Shown here piece after piece: positions 6,913-12,141 of a DNA stretch of 12,141 nucleotides. The notes below the pieces were generated by a model. It was not told the origin of the DNA, searched no databases, and saw only the letters and a list, made by a program, of their open reading frames with translations. The position numbers and the translations under genes were made by a program. Every line of letters begins with the position of its first letter. Position 1 is the first letter of the stretch. The stretch comes from Thermoplasmata archaeon (lineage in GTDB: Archaea > Thermoplasmatota > Thermoplasmata > B31-G17), in contig QMTG01000022.1 in assembly GCA_003649915.1 (NCBI GenBank), positions 1 through 12,141 of the forward strand, written 5' to 3'.

Positions 6913-7805
6913 TCCCACACCTCCACAAGTTTTTTGGCAATCTCCTTCCTTCTACAATCGGGACACACATTTTCAGCCTCCAAGAGATCAATTTCCACTT
7001 CTGGAGCAAAGTACCTTCCACACACCGTGCACTTTCGCATGGTAAGTTCAACGTCCACTGCAGGCTCTCTTTTAATAAACGCCATCAAATCAAAACCTTC
7101 CTCCACACTTATCGCGTCACGCGGGCATATCTCCTCACATTTTCTACAAAGAATACAGTAGCACGAATAATGCCCGACTTTTCTCACATCCCCTGTATCA
7201 GTTATTGTAATAACGTCTTGATCACAAGCAGTTGCACACGCACCACAGCCCACACAGCGTTCTGGATTCATTACTGGATACCCAAAACCTTCAGGCACTT
7301 CTTCCACAGCATATACTCCCTCTTTTGCCTCAATAGTCTCAGTTAGGTTTAAAAGGAGCGTGCACAGTGTTGTCCTCTTCTCATCAACCTTAACGCTCGA
7401 TAGACGTATGGGGTTCGGACCAAGTTTTCGTATATGGTTGGTGAATTCTCTAGCCACCTCGGCAAACTTTTTTCCCTCCGCTGCAGATATGTGGAAAAAG
7501 CCTACTCTCTCATCCAAGCCAAAGGGTCTGAGTATGCTCTTTAAAAACCTTATCCTCCTCTCAGCCTTTATATTTCCATCAACATAATGGCAATCCCCTG
7601 GATGGCAAGCACCAATAAATACACCATCCGCACCACTGTACAGTGCATAAACAACAAATAGGGGATCAACCCTTCCAGAGCATGGTACGCGAATTGGCAC
7701 GATGTTTGGCGGGTACTTCAGCCTGCTTACCCCTGCTAGGTCAGCGCCGGCATAGGCGCACCAGTTGCAAAGGAAAGCCACAATCTTGGGCTCAAAATCG
7801 CTCAT
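6909..7805 (-). CDS. MvhD/FlpD-type hydrogenase iron-sulfur subunit fused to 2x[4Fe-4S] ferredoxin and a CxxC...CxxC tail
   Basis: 298 residues. Residues 1 to about 135 are an MvhD/FlpD domain: FLCNWCAYAGADLAG (Cys13, Cys16), IRVPCSGRVDP (Cys42) and IGACHPGDCHYVDGN (Cys67, Cys72), the [2Fe-2S] cysteines of that family. Residues from about 180 to 240 hold two ferredoxin motifs, CVGCGACATACD and CILCRKCEEICP. The end has CTVCGRYFAPE...CPDCRRKE, a probable Zn ribbon or rubredoxin-like knuckle, as I recall at the end of some HycF-type subunits. In methanogens MvhD passes electrons from hydrogenase or formate dehydrogenase to HdrA; no HdrA is encoded here, so the fused ferredoxin may connect it to the NuoI/NuoB-like chain instead. 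ATG 7805 overlaps the upstream stop (ATGA). Confidence 0.92.
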   Translation of the reverse strand: MSDFEPKIVAFLCNWCAYAGADLAGVSRLKYPPNIVPIRVPCSGRVDPLFVVYALYSGADGVFIGACHPGDCHYVDGNIKAERRIRFLKSILRPFGLDERVGFFHISAAEGKKFAEVAREFTNHIRKLGPNPIRLSSVKVDEKRTTLCTLLLNLTETIEAKEGVYAVEEVPEGFGYPVMNPERCVGCGACATACDQDVITITDTGDVRKVGHYSCYCILCRKCEEICPRDAISVEEGFDLMAFIKREPAVDVELTMRKCTVCGRYFAPEVEIDLLEAENVCPDCRRKEIAKKLVEVWE

Positions 7806-8161
7806 TTAATTGGCTCCTTTATCACACTTTTTGGATCAAATGTTGAGAGAAAGACATTTTTTGTCATTTTTATCGCCCCTTTAGGACATATATCCTGGCA
7901 GAGAGCACAGAAACAGCACTTACCTAGGTCAATCCTTGGATACCTCTTGGGATACTTTTCTCTGTATTCCTCAGGCGCTTCCACCATATCAATAGCCCTG
8001 TTCGGGCATATCTTTGAACAGAGCCCGCATGAAATGCATAGGTCTATGTTGAACTCATGCTCTCCCCTGTAGCCATCAGGGATGGGTATGGCTTCCTTAG
8101 GGAACCTTACGGTCATAGGTTTGGCGAACATATTACCAAAAACCTCTGCAAGCACGCCCAT
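7802..8161 (-). CDS. NuoI/EchF-like 2x[4Fe-4S] subunit
   Basis: 119 residues with two ferredoxin motifs, CISCGLCSKICPNRAIDM and CCFCALCQDICPKGAIKM, separated by a loop with RYPRIDLGKC, as in complex I subunit I and in group 4 hydrogenase ferredoxin subunits. FPKEAIPIPDGYRGEHEF before the first motif is the usual NuoI-type lead-in. It should carry electrons between the input module and the NuoB-like cluster. The frame is open from GTG 8170, but ATG 8161 (MGVLAEVF) has AGGTGAT at proper distance and lies 5 nt past the upstream stop. In Nuo/Fpo operons a NuoH gene usually stands between D and I; here there is none. Confidence 0.9.
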   Translation of the reverse strand: MGVLAEVFGNMFAKPMTVRFPKEAIPIPDGYRGEHEFNIDLCISCGLCSKICPNRAIDMVEAPEEYREKYPKRYPRIDLGKCCFCALCQDICPKGAIKMTKNVFLSTFDPKSVIKEPIK

Positions 8162-8166
8162 TTTCA

Positions 8167-9297
8167 TCACCTATCCATATCTGCAGGACATACGTTCAAA
8201 CTCCAGTATATTGCAGGGACATCCGCAATCTCAGCACCGCAGAGCAAGTGCTCAAGCACAGGAATCATGTGCAGAAAACTTGGGCCTCTAATTTTAACCC
8301 TATAAGGCTTATCCCCACCATCGCTTACCATATAAACGCACCCCTCACCCCTCGCTACCTCGTTTCTTACATAGACCTCTCCCTCTGGGATTTTTACGTG
8401 CAATTTAGGCTTTCTGAACTGCGGTGCAATGTAATCCCCGTCCGGCATCATTTTCAAGGCTTGTCTAACAATCTTTGCAGACTCCTTGATCTCCTCAATT
8501 CCCACGCAATACCTAGCATAGGCGTCCCCCTCGTTCATTGTTGGAATTTCAAACTCAAAACATTCATAAACCTCGTAGGGGTCGTCCCTGCGCACGTCTG
8601 CTTTTATCCCAGATCCTCTAAGTACAGGACCTGTAGCCCCAAGTTTAATTGCTTCCCGCGCACTAAGCACGCCCACACCTTCAAGCCTATCTTTTAGCAC
8701 TTTGTTCTCAAGTTTTTCAAGAACTGTGGTATCCTCATCCACACATATTTTGCTTATAACCCTCATTATCCTCTCCTTAGCACCTCTCGGGAAATCCCTT
8801 CTAACACCCCCCGGGCATATATAGCCCGCAGGATACACCCTACCCCCTGTGACCATCTCAAAAATATCTAAGATGTAGTCTCTAAGCCCAAAGGCTATCT
8901 TAAACCCAGTATCAAAGCCAGTTCCTGCTGATATTACACCAAACCATATAAGATGGGATTGTATCCTAGACAACTCCGCAAGCACAACCCTTATATACCT
9001 AGCCCTTTCAGGGACATCAATCCCCATGAGTTCATCTACAGCCTCAGCGTGTACGAGGTTCCATGCGAGCGATTCAAGTATGCATATTCTATCGGATAGC
9101 ACGGCATTTTGTATTGGTATTCTGTATTCCATCAGTTTTTCAAATCCTCTGTGCAAGAACCCGGGGTCTGCTCTGGCAGAGATTACACACTCACCATCAA
9201 CCTCAAGTTTTACGCCAAAGTTTCCAGAGCCTGGATGCGCAGGTCCGAAGTATATCGTGTATTTTCCATCATTCAGGCGCTCAAACACATTAATCAT
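8167..9297 (-). CDS. NuoD/[NiFe]-hydrogenase large-subunit homologue with altered metal-ligand motifs
   Basis: 376 residues. Family features in order: YFGPAHPGSGNF (residues 16-27, the complex I quinone-loop region), ADPGFLHRGFEKLMEY (43-58), LSDRICILES (67-76), VPERARYIRVVLAELSRIQSHL, GVISAGTGFDTGF, YICPGGVRRDFP, and a C-terminus SLNVCPADMDR. In group 4 hydrogenases the ligand motifs are RICxxC and DPCxxC. Here the first Cys of each pair remains (Cys72, Cys370) and the second is acidic (Glu75, Asp373). NuoD itself has no Cys at these places, so this protein is intermediate. A normal NiFe centre, which needs four Cys, is unlikely. ATG 9297 has GGAG at good distance and overlaps the upstream stop by 8 nt; the extra MRGRGVT from 9318 is rejected. 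Probable catalytic or substrate-facing subunit, substrate unknown. Confidence 0.92.
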   Translation of the reverse strand: MINVFERLNDGKYTIYFGPAHPGSGNFGVKLEVDGECVISARADPGFLHRGFEKLMEYRIPIQNAVLSDRICILESLAWNLVHAEAVDELMGIDVPERARYIRVVLAELSRIQSHLIWFGVISAGTGFDTGFKIAFGLRDYILDIFEMVTGGRVYPAGYICPGGVRRDFPRGAKERIMRVISKICVDEDTTVLEKLENKVLKDRLEGVGVLSAREAIKLGATGPVLRGSGIKADVRRDDPYEVYECFEFEIPTMNEGDAYARYCVGIEEIKESAKIVRQALKMMPDGDYIAPQFRKPKLHVKIPEGEVYVRNEVARGEGCVYMVSDGGDKPYRVKIRGPSFLHMIPVLEHLLCGAEIADVPAIYWSLNVCPADMDR

Positions 9298-9790
9298 AGT
9301 AACTCCTCTCCCTCTCATTATCCATGCTGTAAAACTTTTCTCTCACATACGCACGCCAGTCAAAGTCTTTCCTGAATGGTGGTGGGCCATCCCAGTCCTC
9401 AAGGAAAAGTGGAACTAGGTCATCATTACCCAAGAACTCAACACCGAACAATTCGTGCATTTCCCTCTCATGCGTTCTTGCATTTCCTCCCCAGATATCT
9501 GATATGGACTCAATTATTGCCTTATCCCTCTTAATCCTTGTTTTTAGCGTCACCAAAATTTTACTCTCATATGACCACAGGTGGTATGTTATCTCAAACT
9601 CCCCGTCTTTAATCCAGTCCGTGACTGATATCGCGGATAAATGCTCATATCCCTTGTTTTTAAGCAACAAAATGGCCTCTTTAACCTTCTCGGCGTCCAC
9701 CGTGATAAATACTCTCCTATCTCTCCTCACATACCCCTCGGCACCGAATTTTTCCTTAAGACATTGTAGAACTTCAATCTCTCTTTTCAT
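9290..9790 (-). CDS. NuoC-like 30-kDa subunit of complex I/group 4 hydrogenase-type core
   Basis: 166 residues. The family signature is clear: HEREMHELFGVEFLGND, then PLFLEDWDGPPPFRKDFDW, preceded by ITYHLWSYESKILVTLKTRI. The subunit has no cofactor and packs against the D subunit to organise the core. It starts at ATG 9790 with a 4-nt ATGA overlap with the NuoB-like gene and GGAGGAGAT upstream, and ends within the NuoD-like gene. The length is usual for the short archaeal and group 4 forms, and C and D are not fused. Confidence 0.92.
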   Translation of the reverse strand: MKREIEVLQCLKEKFGAEGYVRRDRRVFITVDAEKVKEAILLLKNKGYEHLSAISVTDWIKDGEFEITYHLWSYESKILVTLKTRIKRDKAIIESISDIWGGNARTHEREMHELFGVEFLGNDDLVPLFLEDWDGPPPFRKDFDWRAYVREKFYSMDNERERSYYD

Positions 9791-10224
9791 TCCATCTCCT
9801 CCACATGCTTGAATATCTTAGCACAAGCCTCAAAAACAGCCTCGGGTCTTGGAGGACAGCCTGGGATGTACATGGCTACTGGCAAATAGTCCTCCAACCT
9901 TTTTATAGTATTATATGAGTCCCAGTACATGCCGCCGGTCATTGTGCAAGAGCCAAGCGCTATCACGACTTTCGGCTCTGGCATCTGCGCGTATATTCTC
10001 TGTGCTCTTCTTATTGACTTAAATGTTTGATATCCTGCGATGAAAAGAACATCAGCATGCCTCGGGTTTCCAACAACAATCATACCAAACCTTTCCATAT
10101 CCCATCTGGAACCAACAACAGGAACCAGTTCTGCAAAACCACAAGAGTTAAACCAATTGAACACCCATATTGCCTTGATAAGTTTTTTCATCATCTTTGC
10201 CTCTTTGCTCTTCTTTTTGCCCAT
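9787..10224 (-). CDS. NuoB-like small subunit, proximal Fe-S cluster protein with one Cys fewer
   Basis: 145 residues, first gene of the operon. The core motifs are FNSCGFAEL (Cys28), VVIALGSCTMTGGMYWDSYN (Cys93) and YIPGCPPRPEAVFEA (Cys123). In NuoB the first motif is CCxxE and in group 4 hydrogenases CNGCDxE, giving four Cys ligands to the proximal/N2 cluster. Aligned on the Glu, Cys28 matches NuoB Cys1, and Gly29 stands where NuoB has its second Cys. Thus only three of the four standard ligands are seen; Cys134 in the last helix is unlikely to replace the fourth. The N-terminus is Lys-rich and has no membrane segment. ATG 10224 has AGGAGG about 8 nt upstream. Confidence 0.92.
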   Translation of the reverse strand: MGKKKSKEAKMMKKLIKAIWVFNWFNSCGFAELVPVVGSRWDMERFGMIVVGNPRHADVLFIAGYQTFKSIRRAQRIYAQMPEPKVVIALGSCTMTGGMYWDSYNTIKRLEDYLPVAMYIPGCPPRPEAVFEACAKIFKHVEEME

Positions 10225-10300
10225 CTCATAGCCTCCTGAGTTTTTGTCAGTAGGAGCCGACCCACATATGGTTCTGCAATAAAAAATTTACGACTGCGTA

Positions 10301-10329
10301 GTAGCACGATTTATACCCATTTGTGCTAC
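10301..10329. repeat. Inverted repeat around the redox-operon TATA box, putative operator
   Basis: GTAGCAC at 10301-10307 and GTGCTAC at 10323-10329 form a perfect 7-bp dyad with a 15-nt spacer, centre to centre 22 bp, about two helical turns. The spacer holds the TATA-like element. A dimeric regulator bound here would block TBP/TFB. The regulator is not recognisable in the window. Confidence 0.5.
10309..10315 (-). promoter_or_regulatory. TATA box for the eight-gene redox operon
   Basis: On the minus strand GGTATAAATC. Transcription would begin near 10287 and leave a leader of about 60 nt that includes the AGGAGG before ATG 10224. No second convincing TATA box is seen within the operon, where genes abut or overlap. 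Confidence 0.5.
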
Positions 10330-10334
10330 AAAAA
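10330..10334 (-). terminator. T-run terminator after queE
   Basis: TTTTT on the minus strand, about 14 nt past the queE stop, in a very A/T-rich stretch (10330-10365). Archaeal termination often needs only a short T-run, and aCPSF1 acts at U-rich RNA. It abuts the operator dyad. Confidence 0.35.
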
Positions 10335-10347
10335 CTATTAAAATATA

Positions 10348-10974
10348 TTATTTAATACATATTATTTTGTGCAACTGCACCAAAACTCTGCAACTGAGTT
10401 TATCTTTTAGAACACGCTCTGCAATCCACTTTGCATTGATGCCCCCAACAGGCATAAGCACAACATTGCATTTAGGTTCAAATCTGCGTATAACGCTCAG
10501 AGCATAATTGTAGTCTTCCGTTCCCTCGAGCACGAACTTTACCTGATCATGGGGGCGCAATAATGACAGGTTTTCCCATAGAGTGCGCCCCTCCATACCT
10601 GAAGACGGCGTCTTTATATCAATGCTTATTCTAACATTGTTAAACTCTGTGAGTGCAGAGATATCGTACGTCCCATTCGTTTCCACGCTTACAAAAAATC
10701 CCTCAGAGAGTAATTTCTTAACAAGCTCTAATGCATCATTCTGCATCAATGGCTCTCCGCCTGTCACCACAACCCTTCTGATTCCGTATTTTTTAACCTC
10801 CTCCAACACATTATCAATGCTCATTTCCGAGCCGCTATATAGATCAAGCGCCTCAGGGGTGTCACACCACCTGCACCTCAGGTTACATCCAGAAAGGCGG
10901 ACAAATACCGAGGGCATGCCAATATCCACACCTTCGCCCTCAATTGATGCAAAAATCTCATAGACTCTGAGCAC
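10348..10974 (-). CDS. queE: 7-carboxy-7-deazaguanine synthase, radical SAM
   Basis: 208 residues. Radical SAM cluster motif CNLRCRWC (Cys30, Cys34, Cys37, CxxxCxxC), preceded by the QueE hallmark EIFASIEGEGVDIGMPSVFVR and followed by VTGGEPL (71-76), FVSVETNGT and ISIDIKTPSSGM. The enzyme rearranges 6-carboxytetrahydropterin to 7-carboxy-7-deazaguanine, the step before QueC. The start is GTG 10974, directly after the queC stop codon, with GGAGGGGG about 6 nt upstream. In archaea the pathway ends in archaeosine in tRNA. The QueD and ArcTGT genes are not in the window. Confidence 0.95.
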   Translation of the reverse strand: MLRVYEIFASIEGEGVDIGMPSVFVRLSGCNLRCRWCDTPEALDLYSGSEMSIDNVLEEVKKYGIRRVVVTGGEPLMQNDALELVKKLLSEGFFVSVETNGTYDISALTEFNNVRISIDIKTPSSGMEGRTLWENLSLLRPHDQVKFVLEGTEDYNYALSVIRRFEPKCNVVLMPVGGINAKWIAERVLKDKLSCRVLVQLHKIICIK

Positions 10975-11694
10975 TCATACCCCCTCCGCAACAGCATCCT
11001 TAAATTCCTCGGGGACGAACTCATACGCTATGGGGTCTTTTATACCCGCTTCTTTAAAGCCCTTTAGCCTTAGAATGCATGAATCGCACCTTCCGCATGC
11101 TTTATCGCCGCCACGATAGCATGACCATGTTAGATCATATGGTACTCCCAGTTCCGCACCCTTCCTTATAATCTCAGCCTTTGTCATCGTAAGCAACGGA
11201 GCAATTATTTTAATCCCCCCACCTTCAATCCCGACTTTTGTGCCAAGATTTATTGCTTTTTCCATAGCATTCAAATACTCCGGTCTGCAATCGGGATAGC
11301 CGCTATAATCTATAGCATTTGCACCTATGAATATTGCCTCAGCTCCTATAACTTCCGCATATCCAGCGGAGATCGCTATCAGCACAGTATTTCTTGCAGG
11401 AACGTATGTTGATGGTATTCTTCCCGATAAAATTTTGCGAATATCTTTCGCTCTCCTTTCTGGGATTTCGCCACTGAAAAGTGCAGAGCCCCCCATCCAA
11501 GAGAGGTCAAGATTGACAACCCTGTGCATAATACCGTAATGTTTTGCGATTTTTTCTGCGCATTTAACCTCTTTTTCGTGCCTCTGCCCGTATCTGAATG
11601 TAAGCCCGTGGCACTCATAGCCCATATCCAAGGCAATGGCGAGAGTTGTTGAGGAATCTATGCCTCCTGATAGCAAAACAACAGCCTTTTTCAT
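10975..11694 (-). CDS. queC: 7-cyano-7-deazaguanine (preQ0) synthase
   Basis: 239 residues. PP-loop ATP-binding motif SGGIDSST at residues 9-16, then the QueC stretch LTFRYGQRHEKEV, IPSTYVPARNTVLIAISAGYAE and FIGANAIDYSGYPDCRPEY. The Zn site is Cys192, Cys200, Cys203 and Cys206 (WSCYRGGDKACGRCDSC). It converts 7-carboxy-7-deazaguanine to preQ0 with ATP and ammonia. ATG 11694 has GGAGG 7 nt upstream. It is translated with queE as a two-gene operon. Confidence 0.96.
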   Translation of the reverse strand: MKKAVVLLSGGIDSSTTLAIALDMGYECHGLTFRYGQRHEKEVKCAEKIAKHYGIMHRVVNLDLSWMGGSALFSGEIPERRAKDIRKILSGRIPSTYVPARNTVLIAISAGYAEVIGAEAIFIGANAIDYSGYPDCRPEYLNAMEKAINLGTKVGIEGGGIKIIAPLLTMTKAEIIRKGAELGVPYDLTWSCYRGGDKACGRCDSCILRLKGFKEAGIKDPIAYEFVPEEFKDAVAEGV

Positions 11695-11750
11695 CTCCTA
11701 TCCTCCAGCCTTCCACATATTTTTTATCATACTTTCGCTAAAGCATGCAC

Positions 11751-11760
11751 TTTTAGTATA
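11751..11760 (-). promoter_or_regulatory. TATA-like element for queC-queE
   Basis: TATACTAAAA on the minus strand would start transcription near 11731 and leave the GGAGG site inside the leader. A second A/T-rich site near 11717-11729 is closer to the ATG and would remove the ribosome-binding site, so it is less likely. Confidence 0.35.
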
Positions 11761-11777
11761 CAAAAATATTGCTTTAT

Positions 11778-11861
11778 CCCCTACAGGGGCTTTAATATGC
11801 CTGCAAAATTTATTCAATCAAACTCGCATTTATGTGGACCTTCCTGCCCTCCCACTGGGCA
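11778..11861. other. Intergenic dyads between the coiled-coil gene and queC
   Basis: The 208-nt gap 11695-11902 has no ORF that I support. It holds a compact dyad CCCC-TACA-GGGG (11778-11789), followed on the minus strand by a T5 run near 11762-11766, and a second dyad TGCCC-N7-GGGCA (11845-11861). These may be terminators or part of a small RNA; no tRNA or riboswitch consensus was seen. Confidence 0.25.
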
Positions 11862-11883
11862 TATACTACAAATTCTTAATTTA

Positions 11884-11902
11884 CCAAAAACGCTTTTTTT
11901 GG
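11884..11902 (-). terminator. Hairpin/T-run terminator directly after the coiled-coil gene
   Basis: CCAAAAA (11884-11890) and TTTTTGG (11896-11902) form a 7-bp dyad next to the stop codon at 11903. On the minus strand it ends in a T5 run. Confidence 0.4.
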
Positions 11903-12141
11903 CTATAGCAGGCTTTCCAAATGCTTTCTCATCCTCTCAATATACTTTTTCTTCTCCTCCAAAGCCTTCTCCTTTCTTGCAATCTCCTCCTCCTTCTTCT
12001 TGAGTTTCTTTTCTAAATCTTTAATCTTCTTTTCTTTCTCCTCTACTTCTTTCTCCCTTTCCTTTAATTCCTCCTCGAGTTCTTTAATTTTCTCTCTATC
12101 CTCTTCGAGTTTTTTCCTCTCCTCTTCAAGTTTTTCAATCA
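11903..12141 (-). CDS. C-terminal end of a Lys/Glu-rich coiled-coil protein (5' end outside window)
   Basis: 78 complete codons read from the right edge to TAG 11905-11903, beginning IEKLEEERKKLEEDREK and ending KYIERMRKHLESLL. Almost every residue is Glu, Lys, Arg, Leu or Ile, with Leu/Ile spaced as in heptads, so this is a long continuous coiled coil. No catalytic part is visible. It could be the tail of an SMC/Rad50-like or structural protein or a small coiled-coil protein; the fragment cannot decide. Confidence 0.8.
   Translation of the reverse strand, partial: IEKLEEERKKLEEDREKIKELEEELKEREKEVEEKEKKIKDLEKKLKKKEEEIARKEKALEEKKKYIERMRKHLESLL

Noticed and set aside
6712..7346. Overlapping plus-strand ORFs of up to 172 codons within the ferredoxin and MvhD genes
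   Set aside because: They are antisense readings of Cys-rich coding sequence with no family motifs, while the minus strand carries clear iron-sulfur proteins.
8167..9297. Functional [NiFe] hydrogenase large subunit
   Set aside because: Two of the four required cysteine ligands are replaced by Glu75 and Asp373, so hydrogenase activity is not supported.
11797..12003. Plus-strand ORFs near the right edge rich in Ser, Pro and Phe
   Set aside because: They are antisense to the Lys/Glu coiled-coil gene, whose heptad pattern is unmistakable.

Overview
The window looks archaeal, probably euryarchaeal and perhaps near Thermoplasmatota. The evidence is a beta-type proteasome subunit with a nine-residue propeptide and Thermoplasma-like sequence, the archaeal termination ribonuclease aCPSF1/FttA, TATA-box promoters (one consistent with a leaderless start), and queC-queE, which in archaea feed preQ0 to archaeosine. 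The lineage is inferred from remembered protein similarity; no search was run.

Layout from left to right. 1-2626 (minus): psmB followed by aCPSF1, which is cut by the left edge within its last few codons. 2690-2938: divergent promoters. 2939-4862 (plus): two membrane-associated genes of unknown function, a sequon-rich, single-anchor extracytoplasmic protein and a four-helix membrane protein with an acidic tail. 4648-5423 (minus): a hydrophobic ORF and upstream frame-shifted fragments that together resemble a decayed TauE/SafE-type permease. 5472-10224 (minus): eight tightly packed genes for a redox system. 10348-11694 (minus): queC-queE. 11903-12141 (minus): the C-terminal end of a Lys/Glu-rich coiled-coil protein.

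The redox operon is the centre of interest. In transcription order it encodes NuoB-, NuoC-, NuoD- and NuoI-like subunits, an MvhD/FlpD domain fused to a two-cluster ferredoxin and a C-terminal CxxC...CxxC element, a four-cluster DmsB/HycB-type ferredoxin, and two paralogous MetV-like (MTHFR C-terminal family) proteins with four shared cysteines. Most junctions are 4-base ATGA or GTGA overlaps. No membrane subunit (NuoH/EchB, antiporter-like L/M/N, or A/J/K) is present, although the operon appears complete from promoter to last gene, and the position between D and I where Nuo/Fpo operons carry H is closed by abutting genes. The large subunit keeps only the first Cys of each [NiFe]-ligand motif: CxxC has become CxxE near the N-terminus and CxxD at the C-terminus. 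The small subunit has one Cys where NuoB has two. I infer a soluble or loosely bound electron-transfer complex derived from the hydrogenase/complex I core. It would take electrons through MvhD- and ferredoxin-type modules and perhaps act on a C1 or thiol/disulfide substrate through the MetV-like pair. Its promoter has a perfect 7-bp inverted repeat around the TATA box, suggesting a repressor.
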